Positions 27,113 to 36,564 of a stretch of DNA of 64,000 nt are shown here, one piece after another; positions within the stretch are counted from its first letter, which is position 1, and the number at the start of each line of letters is the position of its first letter. Under the pieces are notes generated by a model that was not told the DNA's origin, did not search any database, and was given only the letters and a program-made list of their open reading frames with translations. The position numbers were made by a program, and so were the translations under genes. Source of the stretch: Selenomonas sp. Lineage in GTDB: Bacteria; Bacillota_C; Negativicutes; Selenomonadales; Selenomonadaceae. Where the stretch lies: the NCBI RefSeq assembly GCF_024699275.1, contig NZ_JAILPX010000026.1, positions 62,001-126,000 of the forward strand, read 5' to 3'.

Positions 27113-27623
27113 TCCACTTTTCCAAGGGATTGATTGCACCATAGAAGGCCAGGATATTCACTGCCCCTTCGGCTAATAACCCCGGAGCTGATGCCAGTCC
27201 GGCTGCCAGATTGTCATAAAGGATTACCCCAAAAGCTGTATAGCCTCCGGCCATCACCAGACAGGCCAATGTCAACGCCAAAAGCGTACGCGGTGCAAGC
27301 AGAAAATGAGGATCCGCTCGATTGGCAATGTGCAAAAATGTTTCTGCCATGGCCCATTTAATCAGGAGAGTGGGCCCTATCCACAGGGGAAAACCACCCA
27401 TCAAATCTGCCAGCATTGACCCCGCACAGGCCGCAATCAAGGCTTCCCGTCGTCCTGCCAGACACAGCAGAACCAAAATCCCTGCATCACCTAAGTGGGC
27501 ATACCCCAAGGGGATGGGAATCTTAGGCACAAAAGTTAACAAGAACACTACTGCCGTCATGGCCGCCGTAAGGGTGATTTCCCGCGCCGACCAGCGGCTT
27601 TTTTTCATACTTAAAGCATGCAT
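27105..27623 (-). CDS. ECF transporter S component (riboflavin-type fold)
   Basis: 172 residues with about five or six membrane segments. The motif PIPLGYAHLGDAGILVLLC (about 38-56) and ADLMGGFPLWIGPTLLIKW (about 77-96) match the ECF-type substrate-binding S components, which capture a vitamin or similar micronutrient. The energising EcfA and EcfT genes are not in the window, as is usual for group II ECF systems. No riboswitch was recognised upstream, so the substrate remains open. ATG at 27623 has an AAAGGAGGAG ribosome site. Confidence 0.82.
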   Translation of the reverse strand: MHALSMKKSRWSAREITLTAAMTAVVFLLTFVPKIPIPLGYAHLGDAGILVLLCLAGRREALIAACAGSMLADLMGGFPLWIGPTLLIKWAMAETFLHIANRADPHFLLAPRTLLALTLACLVMAGGYTAFGVILYDNLAAGLASAPGLLAEGAVNILAFYGAINPLEKWIK

Positions 27624-27798
27624 AAAACTCCTCCTTTTACAAAATATGAACACATTTTACCACCATAACCTTTAACTTTCAAGGATATATGTAAAATATG
27701 TTCCACTCAACTCGCTACATTTATCCATTTTATATTGACTTCCTCCAGGTATAGTTGTAACATTGTAAACATCATAAAAAGAAAGGATTGTAGGTCTT

Positions 27799-28758
27799 AT
27801 GCATTATCTGGAAAAATTAAGCGCTTTTATCTCCAAGTATATGGCGGTATTCGTTATCGTCATCGCCGCCATTGCCCTCTTTGAACCACTGAGTTTCAAG
27901 TGGGCTGCCCCCAAGATTACCATGCTCTTGGGTATTGTCATGTTCGGCATGGGCATGACCTTAAAGCTCTCCGATTTCAAACTGGTATTCCAACGTCCCC
28001 GGGATGTCTTTTATGGCGCTCTGGCTCAATTCACCATTATGCCATTATTAGCCTATCTTCTGGCTTTGGCCTTCAATCTGCCGCCAGAACTAGCTGCAGG
28101 TGTCATTCTCGTAGGAACCTGTCCGGGCGGAACCTCCTCCAATGTCATGACCTACCTGGCCCGTGGGGATGTGGCCCTGTCGGTATCCATGACCATGACC
28201 ACCACGATACTGGCCCCCATCGTCACACCTCTGTTGACCTGGTGGCTGGCCGGAGCCTGGGTCGAGATTTCTCTCTCTGCCATGATGATGTCCATTGTAC
28301 AGGTCGTTATTCTGCCGATTGTATTGGGCATCATCATCAATTCCTTCTTTGAAGCCCAAGTGCAGAAATTCATTAAGATCCTGCCCCTGATTTCCGTCAT
28401 TGCCATTGTACTGATTGTCGGCGGTGTAGTTGCCGTAAGCGCCCAGAAAATCATGGAGACGGGACTTCTGATCATGACCGTGGTAATATGCCACAACCTG
28501 CTGGGCTATGGCACAGGATTCTTGCTGGCCAAGGCTCTCCATATGGATATCGCCAAAGCAAAAGCCATTTCCATCGAGGTGGGGATGCAAAATTCCGGAT
28601 TAGCCACGTCACTGGCTATGCTTCATTTTGGACCAGCCGCCGCCATTCCCGGTGCCATCTTCAGCGTTTGGCACAACATCTCCGGCTCCCTGGCTGCCAA
28701 TTATTTGTCCAGTAAAATGAACAAGGACAAACTACCTGAAGTACAGATTGCAAAATAA
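27799..28758 (+). CDS. BASS-family sodium-coupled organic anion symporter
   Basis: 319 residues with nine or ten hydrophobic segments. The family motifs GTCPGGTSSNVMTYLARGD (about 105-123) and EVGMQNSGLATSLA (about 258-271) are intact; these form the two crossing regions that bind sodium and substrate. Bacterial relatives carry bile acids, pyruvate or pantoate-type acids, so the substrate here is uncertain. A GAAAGGA ribosome site precedes ATG, and a strong bidirectional terminator follows. Confidence 0.88.
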   Translation: MHYLEKLSAFISKYMAVFVIVIAAIALFEPLSFKWAAPKITMLLGIVMFGMGMTLKLSDFKLVFQRPRDVFYGALAQFTIMPLLAYLLALAFNLPPELAAGVILVGTCPGGTSSNVMTYLARGDVALSVSMTMTTTILAPIVTPLLTWWLAGAWVEISLSAMMMSIVQVVILPIVLGIIINSFFEAQVQKFIKILPLISVIAIVLIVGGVVAVSAQKIMETGLLIMTVVICHNLLGYGTGFLLAKALHMDIAKAKAISIEVGMQNSGLATSLAMLHFGPAAAIPGAIFSVWHNISGSLAANYLSSKMNKDKLPEVQIAK

Positions 28759-28769
28759 CGGATAACACT

Positions 28770-28805
28770 AAAAAACTGTTGCGCAGAAATGTGCAACAGT
28801 TTTTT
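28770..28805. terminator. Bidirectional terminator between the BASS transporter and helicase genes
   Basis: AAAAAACTGTTGC (28770-28782) / GCAACAGTTTTTT (28793-28805), T-rich on both strands. Confidence 0.85.
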
Positions 28806-28820
28806 GATCATGAAGATATA

Positions 28821-31800
28821 TCAGCCAACAGCCAGTTTATTGCTTTTCTTTAAGAATTTTGCAGGAATAGGCTTATCTAATTTCCACACGATATTGATGG
28901 GCTTTTCTCCTTCATGGCTTACGTAATTAGCCCGCCCCAGATAAGTATACGCCGCGGCGCCACCGGTCATGTTATCCTTTTTGAACTCCCTCACAAACAG
29001 AAGGATTTGGGTCCCCTGTTCCTGATGATGAAGGTAGCGCTGCCCTGTAACAGAGCCCACCGTCGTTACACTCTGACTCTGCCAATGAAACAACCATTCA
29101 TTCAGTGAGTAATCATCATACATGGTTGTGGGCGAATACTCCCTATCGGCCTTATTCAAGGTTACAAAGAACAAATCCGTTTTCTTATCCGCCAGCCATT
29201 TAACGCCTTCTCGCACAGTATTGGGCTTGTCAAAATCCATCGCCACCAATATCTGATCCCGGGTATAGGTACAATGCAAATCCAACGGACAGGCAAAGCC
29301 GATATTCAAGGGTTCATCGACAAAGTCAATACCATCGAGCTGATAGCGCAAAAGCTCCTGCATTTCTGCCACAATATGGGGACTATTCGCCAATGCTAAA
29401 AAATTCTCCCGGACTTTCTCGTCACGCCAATCCCTTGCATATTCTCCCCAAATCGTTACATAAAACATTTGCAGCATCCGACTCTCTAAAGGAGAAAGCC
29501 AGTTAAAGTCCATATCTGCCAACTGCGGCAGTATATTCAGCAAAAATTTTATCCATCGCTGAGAATCCGCCACTGCCAGCTTCTGAAAGACAATACTCAA
29601 ATTTACCTGCAGTTCCAATGATTCCGGTTCATAGTCTTCTTGCACGCCCGCGCGGACACACATGCGGGAAAATGATTGCCAGCTCTTGTGCCGATATAAC
29701 TGACGGGGATCCATATGGTGGTAATGCAAAAAATTGGCCAGCGTCACAGGCAATCCACTATCTTCCGCAAAACTAGCAATATGCCCTGCCATCCCCCGCA
29801 AGGTATCATAAGCTCCTTTGATATTATCCAGAATATATTGGGCCGCCTGTTTTTCCAACTGAATATAACAGCCCTTGGGGGCGGAAACGAAGCCATTTTC
29901 CACTTCTTGCTGCACACTATGGGAAGTATTAGCCAGCAGCGCCGCAAATTTATGGGTAAAACTGTATTTTTTATTGGCCTGACCGATAAAATCCAACACA
30001 GTCAAACAGTCTTTATCCGGCGAAAGTCGTAAACCACGTCCCAACTGCTGCAAAAAGATGGTCAGCGATTCGGTGGGCCGCAAGAACAGCACCGTATTGA
30101 TTTCGGGAATATCTACACCTTCGTTGTAAATATCCACAACAAAGATAAATTTCAACTCCCCCTGAGCCAGGCGTTTCCGTGCGTTATCCCGATCCACCTG
30201 AGCGGATTGCCCCGTAAGACATAAGGAGGGAATCCCCAACTGATTAAAATAGTCACTCATAAAGCTGGCATGTTCGACACTGACGCAAAAGCCTAGCCCC
30301 TTCACCAGCAACACATCTGTCACATAACGTTGTAGGGAATTAACGATTAAATCGGCCCGTCTTTCCGCCACCTTACCACTGAGACTATAAACATTGCTGA
30401 GGGCCTGCTTATCATAACCGCCCGCCGTCCATTTTACCTCCGTCAAATCCACATTATCGGTAACACCGAAATACTGAAAGGGACACAGTAGTTTCCGTTC
30501 GATGGCCTCCGGCAGCCTTATTTCTGCGGCAATTCGCTCACCAAAATAAGGCAATATACTTTTTCCATCCAATCGCTCCGGCGTAGCCGTAAGGCCCAAC
30601 AAAATCCTTGGTTGATAATAATTGAGCAATTTTTGATAACTATCCGCCGGGCCATGATGAATTTCATCCACCACGATAAAATCGTAAAAATCCGGGCTGG
30701 TCTTGGCCGTAAAATCCTGGGAATTAAAGGTTTGGATAGAAATAAAAAGCTGATCCAGCGCCTGCGGAGTATATTGCCCCACAAAGAGCTCACCAAAATT
30801 GTTATCCTTCAGCACCGCCTGAAAGGTGGCAAGGCCTTGCGTTAAAATCTCCTGCCGGTGTGCCACAAAGAGCAGACGGTTCGACCGGCCTGGGTTCTCC
30901 CGGCAAAAGCGGGCATAATCAAAGGCGGCGATAACCGTCTTTCCTGTACCGGTGGCGGCCACTATGAGATTGCGATATATCCCCCGCACGCTCCGCTCAG
31001 CCGCTAATTTATCCAATATCTCCTGCTGATAAGAATAGGGACGCACATCTAGCGTATAGCGGGTGGTGTTACCTTCCTTATAGTATTTCTCATCCCGTAA
31101 TGCCCGGTATAGGCGCATTTCCTCAGCCGCTGTATAGGGTTCAAATTCCCGGCTTTCCCAGTAACTGGCAAAGGTAGCCCCAATCTTAGCCAGCGTCTCC
31201 GGCTGATCCTGAGCGGTAATTTTTATATTCCATTCCAAACCGCTGGACATAGCCGCCCGAGAAAGATTGGATGAGCCAATATAGGCAGTAGTATATCCCG
31301 TATCCCGATAAAACACATAGGCTTTCGCATGCAATCGGGTCCGCTGAGTATCATAGCTGACTTTGATTTCCGTATTTACTAATTTACTGAGCTCTTTAAT
31401 CGCCTTGACATCCGTAGCCCCCATATAAGAAGTAGTAATAATTCGCAGTCTGCCACCATTTTGCGTAAAGTGCTTTAACGCCTCAATCAACAGCCGCAAG
31501 CCGCTCCATTTAATAAAAGACACCAACATATCCATGCGATTGCAGCTGGCAATTTCCTTTTTCAGTTCCGTATACATCTGAGGCTCATGAACAGCCCCAG
31601 TAAACAAACTGGATTGCGCCAAGGATGTCTCCGGCCGATCAACTGTCTCCCTGCCCTTCGTTCCCAAAGACAAAATACTGTTTTGCCGATCGTACAAAGC
31701 CAACAGTTGCTGCCCAGCCGGATCCACCTTCATTGCAGAAAAATCTTGTTCTTGCGTCTTTTCCTGAACGGTGGCAATAATCTCGTTCACCAGCGCCAGC

Positions 31801-31997
31801 TGACTGGCAATATCTTCACTGTGCATCCGCACCGCTTTGAGCCCTCGCTCAACTATGGCAGCCACATATTGCGCTAAAATTTTGGCTGCCTCTGCCTTAT
31901 CAATTTGGACCAGTTCTTTATATTTGTGTGGTAAAGCCGCCAGCTCCTCTGCCAATGAATCACTGACTACTTTTTCATACAATCCATCTTTCAGCAT
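28821..31997 (-). CDS. PLD-domain / superfamily 2 helicase / DUF3427 protein
   Basis: 1058 residues. The N-terminal part (about 130-280) has one phospholipase-D-type HxK motif (H223, K225 in RLHAKAYVFYRD) followed by YIGSSNLS. The helicase core follows: Walker A AATGTGKT (K353), DEIH box in VVDEIHHGP, TATP motif, and VDIYNEGVDIPEIN with FLQQLGRGLR. The remaining 400 residues fit the DUF3427 region found with such helicases. It probably acts on nucleic acid, cutting or binding through the PLD part. Genes of this build occur in defence settings, but no other defence gene is adjacent. ATG at 31997 is chosen because GAAGGATGG precedes it. Confidence 0.85.
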   Translation of the reverse strand: MLKDGLYEKVVSDSLAEELAALPHKYKELVQIDKAEAAKILAQYVAAIVERGLKAVRMHSEDIASQLALVNEIIATVQEKTQEQDFSAMKVDPAGQQLLALYDRQNSILSLGTKGRETVDRPETSLAQSSLFTGAVHEPQMYTELKKEIASCNRMDMLVSFIKWSGLRLLIEALKHFTQNGGRLRIITTSYMGATDVKAIKELSKLVNTEIKVSYDTQRTRLHAKAYVFYRDTGYTTAYIGSSNLSRAAMSSGLEWNIKITAQDQPETLAKIGATFASYWESREFEPYTAAEEMRLYRALRDEKYYKEGNTTRYTLDVRPYSYQQEILDKLAAERSVRGIYRNLIVAATGTGKTVIAAFDYARFCRENPGRSNRLLFVAHRQEILTQGLATFQAVLKDNNFGELFVGQYTPQALDQLFISIQTFNSQDFTAKTSPDFYDFIVVDEIHHGPADSYQKLLNYYQPRILLGLTATPERLDGKSILPYFGERIAAEIRLPEAIERKLLCPFQYFGVTDNVDLTEVKWTAGGYDKQALSNVYSLSGKVAERRADLIVNSLQRYVTDVLLVKGLGFCVSVEHASFMSDYFNQLGIPSLCLTGQSAQVDRDNARKRLAQGELKFIFVVDIYNEGVDIPEINTVLFLRPTESLTIFLQQLGRGLRLSPDKDCLTVLDFIGQANKKYSFTHKFAALLANTSHSVQQEVENGFVSAPKGCYIQLEKQAAQYILDNIKGAYDTLRGMAGHIASFAEDSGLPVTLANFLHYHHMDPRQLYRHKSWQSFSRMCVRAGVQEDYEPESLELQVNLSIVFQKLAVADSQRWIKFLLNILPQLADMDFNWLSPLESRMLQMFYVTIWGEYARDWRDEKVRENFLALANSPHIVAEMQELLRYQLDGIDFVDEPLNIGFACPLDLHCTYTRDQILVAMDFDKPNTVREGVKWLADKKTDLFFVTLNKADREYSPTTMYDDYSLNEWLFHWQSQSVTTVGSVTGQRYLHHQEQGTQILLFVREFKKDNMTGGAAAYTYLGRANYVSHEGEKPINIVWKLDKPIPAKFLKKSNKLAVG

Positions 31998-32060
31998 AAC
32001 ATTCCATCCTTCTGCCGTATATTCTACGCATTTCTTACTGCCCATTATACACCTTCTAAT

Positions 32061-32090
32061 TTGTCAAATCCTCCCCACTGGCGTTATAAT
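32061..32090 (+). promoter_or_regulatory. Promoter of the ferredoxin/molybdoenzyme pair
   Basis: TTGTCA (32061-32066), 18-base spacer, TATAAT (32085-32090). The start site near 32097 lies before the ATG at 32124, which rules out a longer protein beginning at 32061. Confidence 0.65.
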
Positions 32091-32123
32091 GAAGAAAACT
32101 CTTTGCGAAAGGTGGCTGAATCC

Positions 32124-33032
32124 ATGGCCCGGCGCGAAATCGACCTTAACCGCTGCCTGTTTCACTATACCAATATTACCTGCAACCGCTGTCAGGAAAT
32201 CTGTCCGCAAAATGCAATCCACAACCGCGAAATCGATCGCGAAAAATGCAACGATTGCGGCCTTTGCACCGCTGTCTGTCCTACCGGAGCCCTCCAGAGC
32301 AGCACGGATTACGACAGCGCTCTGACCGCGGTCCAAAACCTTACGCCCCAGGTACTGATGTGCCAAAAAGTCGCCTCAAATGCAATGCCCTGCCTGGGCG
32401 CCATAAATCGCCGCCTGCTCTGGGCATTGGCTGAAAAACAGCCCTTGGCCATTGACACCAGCCGGTGCTCTGCCTGCAATCCAGCCGTACACAGCTGGCT
32501 GGAGCAGGAAATTAAAGCCTGCAATCAGGCCCTGTCAGCTGCCGGCAAGGCTCCCATCAAGTTGGTCCATGTAAAGGATACGCCCCCACCCCCACCGAAA
32601 GTAGCCCGCCGTTCCTTTTTCCGCTCCTTATTCCATGCGGCCTCAGACACCGCTACAGAAATTGCTCAGGCACAAACGGAACGGCAGTTCGCCTTTGACC
32701 CGGTAATCTGGCTCTCCAAACAAGCCGTAACCCCCTGTCCGCTCTTTCCCAGTCTTACTTTGCACTCTTCCTGCACGGCCTGTGGCCTTTGCACCATGCT
32801 TTGCCCGGAAAAGGCCCTGCAGCTCGATACCACAGACACAGACAGGAAACTCCGTTTCCACCCCTTAAAATGCACCGCTTGCAGTCTTTGCGTAAACAAT
32901 TGCCCACAGGGCAGCTTAAAGCTCCTGCCACGCTTTAATGGTTTGACCGAATTCCCGCTGGAAGCTGGACATCCCCCTATTTCCCCGGCCAATTCTGACA
33001 ACAGCTCCGCCTTTAACCTGCAGCGGGGCTGA
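32124..33032 (+). CDS. Multi-cluster ferredoxin-type protein
   Basis: 302 residues, cytoplasmic (no signal). Two [4Fe-4S] motifs lie at the N-terminus (CNRCQEICP and CNDCGLCTAVCP, about 20-55). A CSACN motif is in the middle near 120. A proline-rich linker (PPPPP near 160) follows, and two more cluster motifs lie at the C-terminus (CTACGLCTMLCP and CTACSLCVNNCP, about 220-270). It is 24 bases before the gene for a cytosolic molybdopterin oxidoreductase and is very likely its electron partner. ATG at 32124 has AAAGGTGG at nine bases. Confidence 0.85.
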   Translation: MARREIDLNRCLFHYTNITCNRCQEICPQNAIHNREIDREKCNDCGLCTAVCPTGALQSSTDYDSALTAVQNLTPQVLMCQKVASNAMPCLGAINRRLLWALAEKQPLAIDTSRCSACNPAVHSWLEQEIKACNQALSAAGKAPIKLVHVKDTPPPPPKVARRSFFRSLFHAASDTATEIAQAQTERQFAFDPVIWLSKQAVTPCPLFPSLTLHSSCTACGLCTMLCPEKALQLDTTDTDRKLRFHPLKCTACSLCVNNCPQGSLKLLPRFNGLTEFPLEAGHPPISPANSDNSSAFNLQRG

Positions 33033-33056
33033 TTTCCCCTAAAAAGGAGGCGCTGT

Positions 33057-35054
33057 ATGTTTTTACAGGAAAATTACCAGGTCACCCGCCATATATGTCC
33101 CCGTAACTGTTACGACTCCTGCCCCATGCTGGCCTTTACCCGCGGCGGAAAAATCGAATACATCACCGGAGACAAGACCAGCGGCACCTCTGAACGGTTA
33201 TGCAGCAAGCGGGAGGATATTCTCGCCGCAGTCTACCACCCGCAGCGACTGCTCTATCCTCAACGGCAGATAATCCGCGGTTCAGGCAACTGGCAGCGTA
33301 TTTCCTGGGAAGAAGCCATCGATACCATTGCCCATAAAATCTTAGAATTGAAAAAACGCTACCATTCCACCCTCCCCCTCTGCCTAAACAAATATTCAGG
33401 AAATTTCGGTCTGCTACACTATGCCGTGGAAGGAATGTTCAACAGCCTTGGTCCCACCACCCAAACCACCGGTACGCCCTGCTTTTCCTCCGGTCTGGAT
33501 GCTCAGCTGTTGGACTTTGGCCGCAACGTCACCACAGATGTCCGTCAGTTGCTGAACGCCCGTCTGATTATCCTCTGGGGGGTAAATCCAGCCTGGACCT
33601 CCGTCCATACCATGTCCATGATCTATGCGGCCAGAGAACGGGGAGCCAAAGTAGTGGTCATCGATCCCGTATACACCGAAACCGCCCGCAAAGCCGACTA
33701 CTATATGGAACTGCGTCCCGGCAGCGATGCGGCCTTGGCTATCCTGCTGCTGCAAAAGCTGGCGGCCAAAGGACGGCTCACGTATAATTCCACTAAGACT
33801 TCTGGCGCTGACACGCTTATAGCCGCCGTGCAAAAAGCCCCTACAGACAAACTTTTATCCGCCATTGGCCAACAGGATTCTGCCCTTACCTTTTTAACCG
33901 ATTTGATTGCCCAAAACAGCCCCATGCATATCTGGTGCGGCTATGGTCTGCAACGCCATGTGCAAGGCGGGCTCACCATCCGGCTCATCGATGCACTGGC
34001 CCAACTCACTGGCAATATCGGCATTCCTGGCGGTGGCGTGAACTTTGCCGACAAGGGCATGAATATCTTCCCTTATAAAATCATGCAAAAGCGGTCTGAC
34101 ACGCGCTTTGTCAACATCAACAACTTCGCTTATAGCCTGCAGCAGCTTACCGGGATTCCTGTACGCTTTCTCTGGATAGCCTGCCGCAATCCCCTGCGTC
34201 AGGACGCAGGACTGGCTGACCTTCAGGAAATCTGGTCACAGCTGGAACTTGTTGTAGTTGCCGATAAAGTCATGACCCACTCGGCCCAAATGGCCGATAT
34301 TCTCCTGCCCGTAACCACCGAATTTGAAGAACTGGATGTGTACGGCGGCTACTTTTTCCATCATGTGGGGCTCAACGAACCCGCTATCCCGCCCCGAGGT
34401 GAAGCCAAGACCGACCTGGAAATTGCCCGCCTGCTGACCCGGCGCCTAAATGAGCTGGCTCCTGGCAGCAGCAGCTTTCCATCCCAGCATCGTGATGAAG
34501 ATTTCCTGGCGGCGGAATTCACGCCTGCAGTCTGCAAAAAACTGCATATTCAAAAATGGCAGGACCTTTACCATGGTCCCGTCCTCTATCACCAGCAAAC
34601 CATTCCCTGGGCCAAGGGGAAATTTTCCACTTCAGACGGCAAATTCCACTGCTGCAGCCTGCCGGATGATATAACCCATCTGTTTCCCAGCCAGGAATTT
34701 CCCTTTCACCTCATTACCCCCCATTCCCAGAATCATATCAATAGTCAAAGCGCTGTGACCCACCACCTGCTGCCGGAGTATCCCATCATCCATATTCACC
34801 GGCAAACCGGCGAAAAACTGCATCTTAAGGATAAGCATCCAGCCATCCTTTGGAACGCTCTTGCTGAAATCCCCGTCAATGTCCACTTTCGTGATGACCT
34901 TTCCCCCGATATCCTTCTGAGTATGCAGGGCGATAGCCAAAAGGGCGGCCTTAACCTGCTAAATGCCGGCCATCCCACCGATTTAGGAATGAACGCGACT
35001 GCTGCTCCCGGCATTGCCTTCTATGATGTCTTTGTAAACATTCGCCCTCAATAA
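33057..35054 (+). CDS. Cytosolic molybdopterin oxidoreductase (no Tat signal)
   Basis: 665 residues. It is clearly related to the Tat-exported enzyme at 21832-24021: the Fe-S motif CPRNCYDSC (C14, C18, C22, with C49), KYSGNFGLL, TGTPCFSSG (C142 at the likely Mo-ligand position), GYGLQRHVQGG and the final AAPGIAFYDVFV all correspond. It starts directly at the Fe-S motif with no twin-arginine leader, so it should stay in the cytoplasm. No anchor or chaperone gene accompanies it. The ferredoxin just upstream is the probable redox partner. A perfect AAAAGGAGG site precedes ATG. Substrate unknown. Confidence 0.87.
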   Translation: MFLQENYQVTRHICPRNCYDSCPMLAFTRGGKIEYITGDKTSGTSERLCSKREDILAAVYHPQRLLYPQRQIIRGSGNWQRISWEEAIDTIAHKILELKKRYHSTLPLCLNKYSGNFGLLHYAVEGMFNSLGPTTQTTGTPCFSSGLDAQLLDFGRNVTTDVRQLLNARLIILWGVNPAWTSVHTMSMIYAARERGAKVVVIDPVYTETARKADYYMELRPGSDAALAILLLQKLAAKGRLTYNSTKTSGADTLIAAVQKAPTDKLLSAIGQQDSALTFLTDLIAQNSPMHIWCGYGLQRHVQGGLTIRLIDALAQLTGNIGIPGGGVNFADKGMNIFPYKIMQKRSDTRFVNINNFAYSLQQLTGIPVRFLWIACRNPLRQDAGLADLQEIWSQLELVVVADKVMTHSAQMADILLPVTTEFEELDVYGGYFFHHVGLNEPAIPPRGEAKTDLEIARLLTRRLNELAPGSSSFPSQHRDEDFLAAEFTPAVCKKLHIQKWQDLYHGPVLYHQQTIPWAKGKFSTSDGKFHCCSLPDDITHLFPSQEFPFHLITPHSQNHINSQSAVTHHLLPEYPIIHIHRQTGEKLHLKDKHPAILWNALAEIPVNVHFRDDLSPDILLSMQGDSQKGGLNLLNAGHPTDLGMNATAAPGIAFYDVFVNIRPQ

Positions 35055-35058
35055 TAGC

Positions 35059-35127
35059 AAAAGCCCGGAATAACGATTCCTTGCGCGAAAACATCCTATC
35101 CGCCAAAAATCGCTATTCCGAGCTTTT
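35059..35127. terminator. Bidirectional terminator
   Basis: Arms 35059-35078 and 35108-35127 form a roughly 20-bp stem with three mismatches, AAAAGC at one foot and GCTTTT at the other. It ends the cytosolic molybdoenzyme operon and the convergent amino-acid permease gene. Confidence 0.75.
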
Positions 35128-35144
35128 ACTCTATACACATACTT

Positions 35145-36482
35145 TTATCGGTTCTGATACTTGAACCCCAACCAGAGACATAATAACCATACGGGCAGGA
35201 TATAGACTGCCAGAGCCATACCCTCAATCTGTGTCATCAGCCCCCAGATACTGAGCAGGAATGCTATGCAGAGATAATTAATCCATGGGTACAGCGGGGA
35301 TTGAAATTTCGTATCCTTCCCCTTAGCTTTGCAATAAGCGCGAAACTTCAGATGGGTGATGACGATGGTCAGCCAGCTGATGGTGGCCGCAATGGTGGCA
35401 ATGGACATCAGGAACATGAAAATCTGTCCCGGAAAGAAATAGTTCAGGGCCACGCAGATAAGCGTAATTCCCGAAGAAACCAGAATGCCCCGCACGGGCA
35501 CTCCATGGCCGGAAAGTTTAGAGAGGAACTTCGGGGCCTCATCTTTAGTCGACAGACCATAGAGCATACGGCTATTGCTGTAGATGGCCGAATTATAGAC
35601 CGATACCGCCGCCGTAAGCACCACAAAATTGAGGATATGAGCCGCTGCAGGAATCCCCACGCTCATGAAAATCTGCACAAAGGGACTGGCTTCCATGCCC
35701 ACTTCATTCCATGGCCACAGAGCCATAAGCACAGCCATAGTTCCCACATAGAAGATCAGAATGCGCCAGATAACCTGATTGATGGCCTGTGGAATGGTCT
35801 TATCGGGATTTTCCGCCTCCCCAGCGGTAATGCCAATCAGTTCAATGCCGCCAAAGGAAAACATCACCACCGCAATGGCCAGACACAAGCCCCATAGACC
35901 ATTGGGCAGAAAACCGCCGTATGACCAGAGATTGCTGAGATTATCCGGAAAGGGCTGCGGATTCCCCACCAGGATATAAAGCCCTAAGACAATCATCAAC
36001 AGAATGGCCGTGATTTTGATAAGGGCCATCCAGAATTCCGTCTCACCATAAAGCCGTACATTAATGAGATTCAATGCCGTGATGGCGACCAGGCAGATAA
36101 GCGCCGCAATCCACTGGGGAAGATCCGGAAACCAAAATTGCATATAGATGCCCACTGCCGTAAGCTCCGCCATGGACACCAGCACATAGTTAAACCAATA
36201 ATTCCAGCCGGACATGAACCCGGGAAACCGCCCCCAATATTTCGTGGCATAATGACTGAAAGAACCCGATACAGGTTCATCAACAGCCATCTCTCCCAAC
36301 ATGCGCATGATGAAGAAAATCATGATGCCGCCAAGCAGATAGGCCAGCATCACTGCTGGCCCTGCCAAGGCAATCGTGGAAGCTGAACCATAGAAAAGCC
36401 CGGTGCCAATCGCGCCGCCCAAAGCAATCATCTGCAAGTGACGGTTCTTTAGCCCCCGCTTTAACTTACCATTCTCATTCAT
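35145..36482 (-). CDS. APC-family amino-acid permease (AAT subgroup)
   Basis: 445 residues with twelve predicted membrane segments. The N-terminal signature KNRHLQMIALGGAIGTGLFYG (about 12-32) and the conserved GEMAV and PVSGSF segments (about 63-74) match proton-coupled amino-acid permeases such as ProY, LysP and AnsP. Which amino acid it carries cannot be told. ATG at 36482 follows AAGGGAA. The promoter overlaps the smpB terminator, see 36507-36549. Confidence 0.9.
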   Translation of the reverse strand: MNENGKLKRGLKNRHLQMIALGGAIGTGLFYGSASTIALAGPAVMLAYLLGGIMIFFIMRMLGEMAVDEPVSGSFSHYATKYWGRFPGFMSGWNYWFNYVLVSMAELTAVGIYMQFWFPDLPQWIAALICLVAITALNLINVRLYGETEFWMALIKITAILLMIVLGLYILVGNPQPFPDNLSNLWSYGGFLPNGLWGLCLAIAVVMFSFGGIELIGITAGEAENPDKTIPQAINQVIWRILIFYVGTMAVLMALWPWNEVGMEASPFVQIFMSVGIPAAAHILNFVVLTAAVSVYNSAIYSNSRMLYGLSTKDEAPKFLSKLSGHGVPVRGILVSSGITLICVALNYFFPGQIFMFLMSIATIAATISWLTIVITHLKFRAYCKAKGKDTKFQSPLYPWINYLCIAFLLSIWGLMTQIEGMALAVYILPVWLLCLWLGFKYQNR

Positions 36483-36506
36483 AAGCTTAGTTCCCTTCTA
36501 AAAAAT

Positions 36507-36549
36507 AAAGTACCTGCCTATTATAACATCAACAGCAGGTACTTTACAA
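36507..36549 (-). promoter_or_regulatory. smpB terminator overlapping the permease promoter
   Basis: The hairpin AAAGTACCTGC (36507-36517) / GCAGGTACTTT (36535-36545) runs into TTTATTTTTT on the minus strand. Across it lie TTGTAA (36544-36549), an 18-base spacer and TATAAT (36520-36525). Transcripts starting at this promoter begin inside the last arm and so cannot form the terminator. Confidence 0.6.
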
Positions 36550-36564
36550 TATTACAGTTTTATC

